Assembly: GCA_037102815.1 (NCBI GenBank) | Contig: BTPP01000003.1 | Location: 868,001 to 932,000, forward strand | From: Neurospora intermedia | Lineage: Eukaryota; Ascomycota; Sordariomycetes; Sordariales; Sordariaceae | DNA: 64,000 nucleotides | Direction of reading: 5' to 3' | In this document: piece by piece, positions 37,209-47,142 of the stretch | How positions within the stretch are numbered: position 1 is the first letter of the stretch | How the letters are laid out: every line of letters starts with the position of its first letter | Translations under genes and position numbers: made by a program | The notes under the pieces: model-generated | Seen by the model: the letters and a program-made list of their open reading frames with translations, nothing else | Database searches by the model: none | Told to the model about the DNA's origin: nothing

Positions 37209-38474
37209 TTTGACGGTTGTCTATGCGCCCCTTGGTGGTTCGAACTGCGGACGACCGAGGATTGTTGAATCATGGTTTACGCGGCGAAGGAGGGTCAGCA
37301 TTTTGAATGGCACGGCTGGAAACAAGATCCTGGCTTGTTTGACGGAAAATATGCCCGGATCATGTACGGTGGTGACGTGTACAGGAAGTTGACCGGCTAC
37401 GTAGTACCCGACCGCGAGGGGACGGCATATAGTCGCACCGTGACCATGTTACCTCAGCTAGTCGCTTAGCGGTACACTAGAGGATTGCAGTAAACAAAGG
37501 GAAGGTGGTGAGGTCCGATGATAGGCGATACGACGGCAATTGGGATGACAGTGGAGGAGGTTGGTCTGTTGAAGTGAAATGGGACGATCGGGGACAAATT
37601 CGTGCCGACGGAGCTGCAGAGGTGGAATTAAGGTTGAGCTTGCCGGCAGGCGGTTGCCAAGCGCTAACTATAAACGGGAAGTAGTGTTACATACCTTACG
37701 GTCGCGAGCCAATCGTATCACACATACGCCAACCCCGCACCGGGCCTGGACGATCACGGTCCTGCAAAGTGCCGAATCGCCGGATTGCCAGCCATCTTCA
37801 TAGTACCTATCGTTGGACACTGGCTTCCACGTTTGTAAGATGGTTGGACCAAGAGCCTCGCATGAGCCTCAAAAAAGGTTGGGGCACCAGGAGACGGCGC
37901 TTTCCCCAGAGATGATCTCATACATGATTTGGAAAAAAAAATCCAATAGACTAACAGTCGGAATTGTACGCTAAGTTGTTTTTCGAGAGTAAGCGATGTT
38001 GAGCAATCCAACACAACACCAGTTCGTTTGTTAGTCTGGTTCTTTGGCAATGGGATGAGCAGAGTAGAGCAGTGAGGTCCTATTGGCCTCAATTATACTT
38101 TTAGTTTGAAGCAACGGACAGTGATCAGGGCGTAATACGCCACAGAAGCCTCTTTATGCCCCTCTCTCCATCTCTTCAAGATCTCCGAAACTACAAGATA
38201 CTAGTCTATAGCACCCATCCGTTGAGAGCCCGAAAGCCTCCCCGCTTTCAGTCAAAACGGGTGCTTTTTGTACTAGACCAACAGACAAAGCCAGGGCTGG
38301 ATTGTAGAGGCTCACATTATCTACATCTTTTAGACTATATATAGAGTATATTGTCGCTTTGTGACATGCAACAAATTTGTGTAAGCCCTGCACCCACGCT
38401 TGAACTTCATGGACGCTTTGCAATACGCAACCGCTCTTATAATGAATTATAAAGGCTTCTACACCCGCTTCTGT
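37209..38474. other. Intergenic: acid phosphatase upstream and Crt10-like 3' flank
   Basis: These 1.27 kb contain no supported gene. The left ~600 bases are the promoter side of the acid phosphatase. The right ~400 bases, A/T-richer, are the 3' flank of the Crt10-like gene. Short frames such as 38154-38423 (minus) show no family. Confidence 0.5.
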
Positions 38475-41173
38475 TCAGACGACGAGTAGGTCTTCGTCGT
38501 CCTTTGTTTTCATAATGATATATGTTAAAATCGTATGGTCCAGATAATGTAGTACCAGCCTCCATTTCTTCAACGCCGGTTCTTGGCCTTCATCACCCTC
38601 TTTGTGCAACGAGATACCGTCCGTTTTTGGGTCAGGCATAGGGGAAATGGCAATGCCATGGAGAGTACACCACGGGCGCATCCGTTTGTCCTCTTCTGAC
38701 CGACGCGGCAAAACCATTTCCACGCGGAATCCACGGCGTACTGGTGCACCGTAAAAAAGCTTTGCCGTCTTTGTCAGACGCACCAAGGCAACACGGCCAC
38801 AGAGTGATCCGAGGACTACGAGGCTGAGCTCTGGTACGTGGAGGAGCATACCGATTCGCTGCGAGTAGTCTCGGTGGAGGTCATATGGTGACTGATGCCG
38901 GTTAAGGTGGTTGTGATACGGAAGAACTTGCCTGCAAAGCACAGGCGTGCCCTGGGGATCCATGTGTACCAAGCAGACATCTGTCGAAGAGGTCAAGAGT
39001 ATGGACATATTCTTCGTCGCATAGCGCGAAAAGAAATCGCATTTACTGAACGGGACCGCAGTGGTGCGCCAGCGCGAATATCGTTCGCGTCTTAGGCTTG
39101 ATGAGTCTGGAACATGCGCAAATCTCGGTACGATAAACTGAGCCATATGGATGCCGTCGTGGGTATCATCCAGGTACGCCCGAGGAGCCTGACGAGGCCG
39201 GGGATGTTCACCGCTCAAGATTATGGACCGCCGGTCGGTAACCCCAAAATCAACGTTGGTCCATGGCCTAGCCGCATCCAAAATCTCGGTCTCTTCCTCC
39301 GCTCCACTTTCTTCGTCCAAGTCTTCCTCAATAGGGAACCCGGCGATTCTCTCCGGGCCGATGAATGAAGAATTATGGGGCGCGGGAATGAGATATGAGA
39401 GAGGATTTGCCAGATCCCTCACATGGGAAAGGCTATTGGTTGTGTCCAGCCATAATTGCGCACTACGCAATGTTCCACCTGAAAACTCCGAAGGCGGAAG
39501 ACCTAAGCACTCGTGTAAGGATGCTGTTTGCTTGAAAGATGTATCAGGCAAAACCATGACGCCCCAACCGATACTGAGATCCTTGAAGTCAGTCAAAACA
39601 ATCCAGCTGACGAGGACAAGAACAAGGAACCATGGGAACGTAAATGCACACTCACTGTGACGGCGTAACGTAGTTCATCTTGGACGTCTCATGCATGATC
39701 TCAACTGGAGGATATCCCAGTCGCCATATGTCCAGGAACCATGTCCGCTGCTTTATATCTTGAGCGACCACGTACTCCGCACAACCTTGCTCGTCATCAC
39801 AGAAAGATATGTTCGGAATGTTGCTTCCACGGGAATCGAGAGGTAGGATGATCTTCCACGTCCTAGTTCGAGTCCGAACGTCTCTTTCCAGGCCAAGAGC
39901 TGTCTGGCCGGGCCAGATCTGGGGAGATGGATCTAAATAAGATGTAAGATCATCTTTCGGTTTATGATGTCGATGCTGGCGGAGCGCAAAAGCAAACACT
40001 GTGACTTCAGCCCTGTTGGAGCTGACAGCCAGTAGACGTGATTCTTGATGGATCGCAATTCCCCAAGCAGACTCGCCCACATTTTCATGGAAAAATTCTC
40101 TGGGTATCAATGAGCGGGGAGGAGGTCTGCCATTCGCTTCCCTTTGTCGACTCGCTGATACAATGTAGTGGGCAATTGTGTGCGTGTAGTAGGCTCCGAC
40201 ATCGCCGTCATCAAAGGCAAAAAAGAGAACTTCCAGGTGGCCTAAATCACCGATCATAAGGTGGTTGATCTGGTGGCCGAACGACTGATCGATAGCTGGT
40301 CTGACGGGCCAGTCAGTCTTCAGTTTTTTAGGTTTCAGTACCAAGCAGGGCCGGGGAAGAAAGTTCGGGCCCTTCCGGGGGATGAACACGTGTATCTTAT
40401 TCTGATACGATGCAAAATAAAGCTGCGTCTCCTGTCAGCGAGCGCATTCAAACGATCACCAAGCAGCCGATATACGCACGTTGTATTTTTGTGACAGAGC
40501 AGTCAAATTCAACCGCAACCTCTGAGCTCGTGGAAACCTCTGCCGCCCCTGCTCCCACCCCATTTCCTCCTGTTGCTGAAGCTGCTGGAGCTGATTTTGC
40601 TGTTGCGGCAATTGTAACTGGGGCAAAAGATCATCAGCTACCCCCGGCGCCTGCAGCCATGTCGGTATTTGTGGTAGTGGTGTTGGAGGCATGGTAGCCG
40701 CAGACTGGGAAAGTGGTGCCGCTGCAAATGGCCCCCAGGTAGCGGCCATGTCAGGAGTCACCCCTATAGCCCAGTCGTGTTCATTGAGTTCGATACTATC
40801 AAGCTCATCAGATAATTCATCATCCGTGTTGTCGTCAGAGACTTCGTCATCTATATCGAGACTATGCCACGGCTCGTAAACAAAGCTTTTGATCTCTGGG
40901 CCGACGTCTGCACCGAACTGTCCAATGTCTGGAATTAGCACAGAGATGGCAAAACCTCGAAGAAAGTCCTGGCGCCCGTGCCGTTACGCAAGAGTCTCAG
41001 GAGGGTTGTTCACAGCTTACTCTGCTTTCTGCGGTCTGGACATGACAGAAGCGACTGACGCTGAGGAAGTCTATCCCAGAACGAAAGGCGTCGTCGGCCT
41101 CGCTATCGTCTTCGCTCATGTCCGAGCTAAAATATGGCCGTGGAGTGTCAATATGCGTATACGGCTCCATCAT
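38475..41173 (-). CDS. CRT10: Crt10-like WD-repeat-type protein
   Basis: Four exons deduced: 41173-41021, 40968-40480, 40431-39656 and 39606-38475. The introns are unusually short (52, 48 and 49 bp) but keep frame throughout, giving 849 aa (yeast Crt10 is 957). The start is the first of two adjacent ATGs, with an in-frame stop upstream. The N-terminus is acidic (DEVSDDNTDDELSDELDSIE), then Pro/Gln-rich. Crt10-type blocks follow: RLRLNLTALSQKYN continuing into LYFASYQNKIHVF, then INHLMIGDLGHLEVLFFAFDDG, ESAWGIAIHQESRLLAVSSN and HWIVLTDFKDLS across the last junction. Near the end are LVVLGSLCGRVALVRL and WCTLHGIAISPMP. The beta-propeller-like pattern fits. In yeast Crt10 lowers expression of ribonucleotide reductase genes and has been linked to the Rtt101 ubiquitin ligase; whether that role holds here is unknown. 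The first exon and its acceptor are the least certain part. Confidence 0.78.
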
Positions 41174-42320
41174 GGGCCAATGTCAAAGCTGATGCTTCTG
41201 ATGTATGGCGGATCCATTAAGCATCAACAGTTCGTGTTGATGATGAGGAAGAAATTGATAGGAGAGGTGGTAAATGGCTGTCTTTGACTGAATGAAAATA
41301 GAATTTGAGAGGGCGATGATATTCGGCAGGAAAGCACATGGCAGCCACGTTGTGAGGGCTTCAGTTGTAGAGGCCGGCACGGACTGAGGTGGACATCGCG
41401 TAGCCCGCAAGGGAAAATAAAAAGCACTCGGGCGATAGATACCTCGTGGAGGCACACTCAAAAGGGTAATCAAGCCGTTGATGTTCGATGCAGGAGAAGG
41501 GGGGGGGAGGGGGAATCTACCAAGAGCTTCGTTACTGCAATTTGGATGTCCAAAGCTGAAGATCGCAGCTTGATTGTGCAAACTCCAAGTCTTTATACCT
41601 TCTCGGCTAAGCGCACAGCGCACCTTCACAAAAGCAAGAGCCTGAGCTAAATGAGTGCGGATTGTCGTCACCGGTGTGGGTGAAGATGTCGGGTGCAGTG
41701 ACGGACGGGACGGAAGACGGGATGAAAACGTGATTTGGCAAAGCCTAGGGATCAGTGGAGAGTCGGGTACGAAGCGCGCTAACAGCGGGAGGCTCCTACA
41801 CGAGGCACAAAGACGTACCTCTGGTGCAACCTGCATGCCTGTTTCAGTGAGCTGTATGCTAGCGGGCACTCCCTGTATGGTTTGCTGGATAGGTACCTGT
41901 GTAGGTGGGCAAAGCGGGGTTGGCCTGCCTGTAGTCCTGCGATCCTCCAGGCTCCCGTCTTACGCCGCATCTCACGGCCCAGACACCGACAACCCGGGAC
42001 CTGTCCTCCGGTGCTCTCGTGACAGCCAGGAAAACATAATAGTACCTCTAGGTAGGTAGTCTTCGGAACGACGCAGTAAATTTACAAAACAAATGGCCCA
42101 AAAGTAACTGCAAATATATTCGCTTTTCCCGGTCGGCTATATTGCATCTTTTACGCTTCCCCCCTAACGCCATGATAAATACTCCCAAATCATATCGACA
42201 AACCCATCAACTAGTTCTAACCGAGTGAGCCCGGCAAACTACCTTCGGAAAGCTGGCTCGCACATTTGAGCAGATACCATATCCTAGAAACGCTATCCCG
42301 CCAAAAGACACCAGCATCAC
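41174..42320. other. Intergenic: Crt10-like upstream and GH5 3' flank
   Basis: These 1.15 kb include the promoter and leader of the Crt10-like gene and the 3' flank of the GH5 gene. A 228-codon open frame on the minus strand (41183-41869) covers the leader; it is Pro/Ser/Leu-rich with no family resemblance and is taken as non-coding. A G-run lies at about 41500-41513. Confidence 0.5.
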
Positions 42321-43757
42321 TCACTGCCTCATAAGCTCCGTCATGTCCTTCATACGATAATCCAGCACCGGCGTAACCCAATCATCCTCAACGAGCGAGT
42401 ATGACTCTTTCTCGTTGTCCTTTGGCTTGCGCGGGTTAATGGCCCAGTATCCAAAGTCGGCGTCGATCGCCTTAAGATATCTCAGGAGATTCTGCCAGTA
42501 GTTCGCATCACCGATGCCAGGACGGTCGGGCGCCCCAAACTCTCCAATCCAAACAGGCGCCAGATTTTCTTCCACCAGGTATCCCCAATTCTGACGCATG
42601 GCCTTCACGAAGGATGCATATGTGCGCTTCGAATACCGCCCTCCCATGCTTCCCCAACCGCTCCATGAATAGACATGTGCCGAATACACCAGTCTGTTTG
42701 CTACGTCAAGCTCGACCGGCCGACGTCTCACGCCCGTCAAGTCGTTACCGGACTCGGTCCCACCCACAATGATCAGCCAGTCCGGGTTTATCCTCAGCAA
42801 GGCGTTGCCTGCTCGTTCTGCCGCCGCAGCCCATCTCTCCCACGGCATGGTGCCCCAAAGCCCGCGCACCTCATTGCGCAAGTCGGCCCCAATCACCAGC
42901 GGATTGTCGACAAAGCGGGTCATCACCGTCACCCAGTGGTCAATCCACTCCGCCTCCGTCTGTCGTACCCGGCACAGCGAGCCAGGGAGGAAATCGTTTG
43001 CCCAGCCGGCATCGCACGGGTCAGCGCCGCAGCACCACGTCGCCGTGGTGATGTGATTGTTGACGATAACGGCTAACCCGGCGTCCGTCAAGGCGGTTAC
43101 CGTCGCTTCAAACACATCCAGGGCGCGCTTGCCCACGAGGTCCTGGTTCGCCGCCAACAGGCGCAGCGGGACTTCCGGGTTCGAAATGACCATTTCGTCG
43201 CTGTACGGCATGCGCACGCTGTTGAAGCCAAGCGACCGGATCGTGCTGGCGATGACGTCGCGGTGTTGCACGTCAAGCCCGCCCGGAATAAAAAGCTCGT
43301 CGCTGGCGCCGTACCAGTTGACTGACGAGAGCTTGAAGCGCTTGCCATTTTGGTCCACGATGTCCCGCCCCTTGGTTTGTAATGGAAGCTTATACCCGGC
43401 CGAGGATAGTAAGGTCTCGTTGGATGGCGGGGGGAGTGGTCTTTTGCTGAAGGCGAGGGAGCTGTCGTCAGGTTTCCAGGGCTTGCTTAGGGCCGCTTCG
43501 GCTTTCCACATGTAGTGGAGGAAGAAGCCCAGCAGCAGAGCTAAAATCAGGAGAATCATGCGACCAGCTTTTGTGTTTGGTGGAAGTGATATAAGTCGGC
43601 GCCGGCGGGCGCAAGAGATGGGACTGGTGAGAGCGGTGTAAGTGGATGAGGTGTGGTTGGAGAGTGGAAGCATAAGGCGGCGATCGCGGTGCCAGCCATC
43701 GGTACCAATACCGGTGCCATCATTTCCGGGTTCGGGTTCGGGTTGTTTCGGCAACAT
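42321..43757 (-). CDS. Glycoside hydrolase family 5, membrane-anchored
   Basis: This single-exon gene encodes 478 aa. Family 5 enzymes cleave beta-linked glycans (glucans, mannans, glucosides) by a retaining double displacement. The likely acid/base is E296 in ADLRNEVRG, at the place of the family N-E-P motif, here N-E-V. The likely nucleophile is E406 in VWIGEFGAP. Other family features are FNSVRMPYSDEMV (~178-190), VIVNNHITTATWCC (~230-243) and HVYSWSGWG (~361-369). A hydrophobic stretch at 67-83 after the RRRR cluster and before a Pro/Ser-rich stem suggests a type II anchor with the catalytic domain outside. Two Cys-rich loops (CCGADPC, SLC) may form disulphides. A shorter start at the Met before ILLILALLL would turn the anchor into a signal peptide-like start; the sequence does not decide. 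Substrate is not determinable. Confidence 0.92.
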   Translation of the reverse strand: MLPKQPEPEPGNDGTGIGTDGWHRDRRLMLPLSNHTSSTYTALTSPISCARRRRLISLPPNTKAGRMILLILALLLGFFLHYMWKAEAALSKPWKPDDSSLAFSKRPLPPPSNETLLSSAGYKLPLQTKGRDIVDQNGKRFKLSSVNWYGASDELFIPGGLDVQHRDVIASTIRSLGFNSVRMPYSDEMVISNPEVPLRLLAANQDLVGKRALDVFEATVTALTDAGLAVIVNNHITTATWCCGADPCDAGWANDFLPGSLCRVRQTEAEWIDHWVTVMTRFVDNPLVIGADLRNEVRGLWGTMPWERWAAAAERAGNALLRINPDWLIIVGGTESGNDLTGVRRRPVELDVANRLVYSAHVYSWSGWGSMGGRYSKRTYASFVKAMRQNWGYLVEENLAPVWIGEFGAPDRPGIGDANYWQNLLRYLKAIDADFGYWAINPRKPKDNEKESYSLVEDDWVTPVLDYRMKDMTELMRQ

Positions 43758-45258
43758 CTGATCAGTTTGCTATCTCTGCCGCAGATTTGGATTTGAGCCG
43801 ACAAACGTTGGGTCCCTGGCCATGTTTGCCTCTTATCCGTAGACCAAACGAAGGGCTAAGCCGATAGTTATGGAAATCGTACATCCAACTGATATAGCGA
43901 AGGACAGTCTCATCCGGTTTCTTTTTCTGACAAAAGTGTCCGACTATGGGCGATGCTGACAAGACAAGGTATGGAAAACTTGTTAATGAATACTGCCAAG
44001 TGAATATCAACACGCTTGATTGGCCCAAACAAACGAACGGCACCAAACCGGCATTAATCCACTAAATTCGGACACAACTGAAAGCCCGGGCGAAGAGCTG
44101 AACAGATTCAGATTCACTCTGCGTCGCAGTCATCCAAACCTCCGGATTCCGGATGAACCGGAGACGAAGCAAGCCAATCCCGGCTTAGGGTGTCTGTGAC
44201 CGGACATTCCTTCCTCTACATCATGCCTTCCTTCCCCCTTTGTCGAAGTTGCCAAGGGAGATCGTCAAGTTTGCGGCATGTAGAAAGCATCATGGAACTC
44301 CTCTTCATCCGGACGCAACTGAAGGGGCGGGTGACTCTCGCGACCAACTTCCAGATTGGGAACTACACGTTATGCATACGATGGGAAAGACCGAGTTGGC
44401 AGGTGTATATCTTACTACCGTCCTCCGAATCCATCACTCAACGGCATCTTCGGACTTTTGGGCTTTCCGTTTGTCCAGTACACTACATACACTAAGGTAG
44501 TGTAAGTCAACTCGCCTTACACTTCCCAACTTAACCATACCTCTACCGGGATCCCTTCCGGGGTCCGGCCCGCCGACGACCCGCTGACCCAACCACTTCC
44601 GGGGACTCCGCACGTCCCGTTCCGTCTTCGTTTTTCCCATCCTCCGCCGAAGTTCATCTTGCTCCACCGAAAAAATCTATCTTTGCCCATGGAGAATCTT
44701 AATGTGAGCATTGATTACCGGGACTACCTACCTTTCAATGCTTTCATCGATATATCCTCAAATTTATGCATGGCTTCTCAACCAGCGATTGGTAAGCTTC
44801 GGAATACAGGACGTTGGTATGACAGGAGAAAAAAGGGCGAACTAGATCAATGCGCTTCGTCTGCTGTCATCACGACGGTGACGAAGTTATATCACCCGCA
44901 CCGGGAGTTTCATCCACGCAAATGAGCTTGCCATTGGTTCATTACCGGATTTTGTTGCATGCAAGCATGCAGGACGTAAGCCCTGAAAGATAACCTCGCC
45001 GTCTTTGCACGACCTTGGCGTCGTGGCGAAATCCGAGGGTTCTTGGGCCATTGAGAGCTGATATGAGGACCAAAGTATTTTGCATGTCCATAGGAATGAG
45101 ATGAAAAGCTCACGTGGTTGGGGATAGAAGGTACGTAAACATGCATGTGGGTATAGATTGGTGGAGTTATTTTACTTTTGATCACAGTTCACTTCAGGGA
45201 GATATTAATATTTTTCCTTCCCTCAACTTTACGTATTATACACCTGTCATCATTCATC
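43758..45258. other. Intergenic: GH5 upstream and GPCR 3' flank
   Basis: These 1.5 kb contain no supported gene. The left part is the promoter side of the GH5 gene, the right part the A/T-rich 3' flank of the receptor gene. A short imperfect inverted repeat around ACACTA...TAGTGT lies near 44480-44505. Confidence 0.5.
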
Positions 45259-47142
45259 TCATATCCTGTTCATTCCCATAGGTTGTTGACCATACGCTCC
45301 TTGTACCTGCCCATACGGGCTTTCATCCGGCAGCGGAGAAGCTCTAGCGTATGTATCTCTTGCGTCCCATGTTACCGTTGGTGGCGGTGACCGTGGTGGG
45401 CGAGGGCTCGAAAAAGACCTTGTTGGCACGTGGTAGCGTGCTGTGCTGCCGAAGTAATCGGGGGTTCGGCGACCTGAGCGGTTGGCGGTGTCGTGGTAGT
45501 TGCGAGGTCCCGGCGAAGTTGTGCCCTCACCAGCAGCATTATTCCTGGACAGCGAAGGGCTTCGGTAGCCGCCGTCGCCACCGCTGCCATTGATGGGCGA
45601 CCTCATGCTGTACGTGTTGTACGCGCTGTACGTGGGCGAAATCGGAGTCACTACGGAGGGTGTTACTGAGTCGTCCATTTTTTTCCCGGAGTTTTCCCGG
45701 GACAGCATCTCGTACGAACGTGTGTCTTTCTTGAGATCGTCCATCCGTGCGTCGACGGAGACGAATTCTCGCTTGTTCCGCTGAGGAACCGTCATTAGGA
45801 GGTCGCGCCATCCCGTCACCATCGACCATCGACCGAGGAGGACCAAAAGCCACAAGCCGTTTATCTAGCACATAGTTTATCAGGTTAGAACGTTTTGTAA
45901 TTTGTTGGTAATAAACCAGTGGTTGGAAGCTTTACCGAGAGAAGCAGTAGAACTGCGCCAACAGTGGGCATGTCGACCACCAGTGGACCGGCCTTGTCCA
46001 AGCACTTGTGCTTGTCACCAGCCATCATCGCAAGGCAGGCAACCCATTCCAAGGCAGTGCTCGGGTCTCTCCTAACGGCCTCCACCGTGTTGTCCTGGAA
46101 AACAAAGACGACTGAGAAAAGGACGACGTCGGTAACGATAATCAGAACAATCGCAATCCCCCTCCATTGAAGCTGGATGACTCGGCGTACACGTCTGTAT
46201 GCCTGTTTGGGCGTCATGGTTCGGATGCTGTTGGTGTAGGAAGGCAAGTTCGAGTTTTCGGTGGAGGCGCTGTTGTCGGCAAGCGATGCAAGGTAGACCT
46301 TGATGCAATAACCAAACGTCGCAAACTGAATGAAGATGGTGAGTCCGGCAAAGATCAGCAAAGGGACCCAAAGGTCAGCCAAGCTGTTCTCGTGGTTGAT
46401 ATGACATGTCGACCCAAAGCGGAACGAAACGCCACTAAAAACAAGGGCCATGATGATGCCGATAATGGGGATTCCCCAGCCGGTAGCTTGGGAGAACCAC
46501 ATAAAGTTACGTCCGACAACAACCTGCCAACAGATTTGCAGATGCAATGATAGGGAGCGCAAAAACACCCACATCACTCCTCCCCAACCTCCAAAGATCA
46601 AGAAGGCGCCAGATACTGCGCAAGGTGAGTTGGTTTGCATCGAATTGGGCGTGATCGCATCGTAGCATTCATCTGGCTGAGCGGCAAGAGGTATCACGAA
46701 ACCGAGCTGTAAAGTATGTCAACGCTTCGAAATCCCACTTGGCAGCAGGGAATAAGCGGCCAAGTACTTACATTCATAAACAAAACTGCCGTGGTCAAGC
46801 ACAGACTAAGATAATGTCTGTGAGTCTTTTCGACGGGCAGAATGATCCAGGACAGTAGAAGAAAGACACAACAGGCGGTGCCAGCAACTGCAACCCATTG
46901 TGCCACCTCTCCCAGGGTATTGAATTCGTCGGGATAGGCCCAATCGGTCATGGGGCAAGGCAGGCAGCACCTAAGCCCTTTGCCTACCTCCTGACATAAC
47001 CTTCCATCCACAACTGGTCGTATGTTAGTTAGCAGCAACGCTCGTGATGACGAGGTTTCGGTTCCGGTAACTTACACCCCCCATCGTTAAAAAGCGCCTC
47101 GCTCAGAAAGGGCGCAGGGCAAGGGTTCGTCGCGTTGGCCAT
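45259..47142 (-). CDS. Fungal seven-transmembrane GPCR (family-2-like, CCLPCP type)
   Basis: Four exons deduced: 47142-47076, 47013-46772, 46706-45936 and 45864-45259. The introns are 62, 65 and 71 bp; the joined frame gives 561 aa. The extracellular N-terminus is short and Cys-rich: MANATNPCPAPFLSEALF, then GLRCCLPCPMTDWAYPDEF, a motif shared by a group of fungal receptors distantly related to secretin/Frizzled-type GPCRs. Seven hydrophobic helices follow; helix 1 ends in LLLSWIILPVEKTHRHYLSL, and the next helix runs into FVIPLAAQPDECYDAITPNS. Loop cysteines (TNSPCAVSG, GSTCHINHE) could form the usual extracellular disulphide. The third cytoplasmic loop (~260-305) is basic (TPKQAYRRVRRVIQLQWRG). 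The tail after ~380 is about 180 residues, Ser/Pro/Tyr/Gly-rich and disordered. Such receptors are thought to couple to heterotrimeric G proteins; the ligand is unknown. Resemblance to Aspergillus GprM-type receptors is recalled, not tested. Confidence 0.85.

Noticed and set aside
41183-41869. 228-codon minus-strand open frame upstream of the Crt10-like gene
   Set aside because: It overlaps the leader, has low-complexity Pro/Ser/Leu content and no recognisable family.
47005-47030. Minus-strand ACATACGACCA resembling the start of fungal 5S rRNA
   Set aside because: Only about eleven bases match; the sequence after it is receptor intron and exon.
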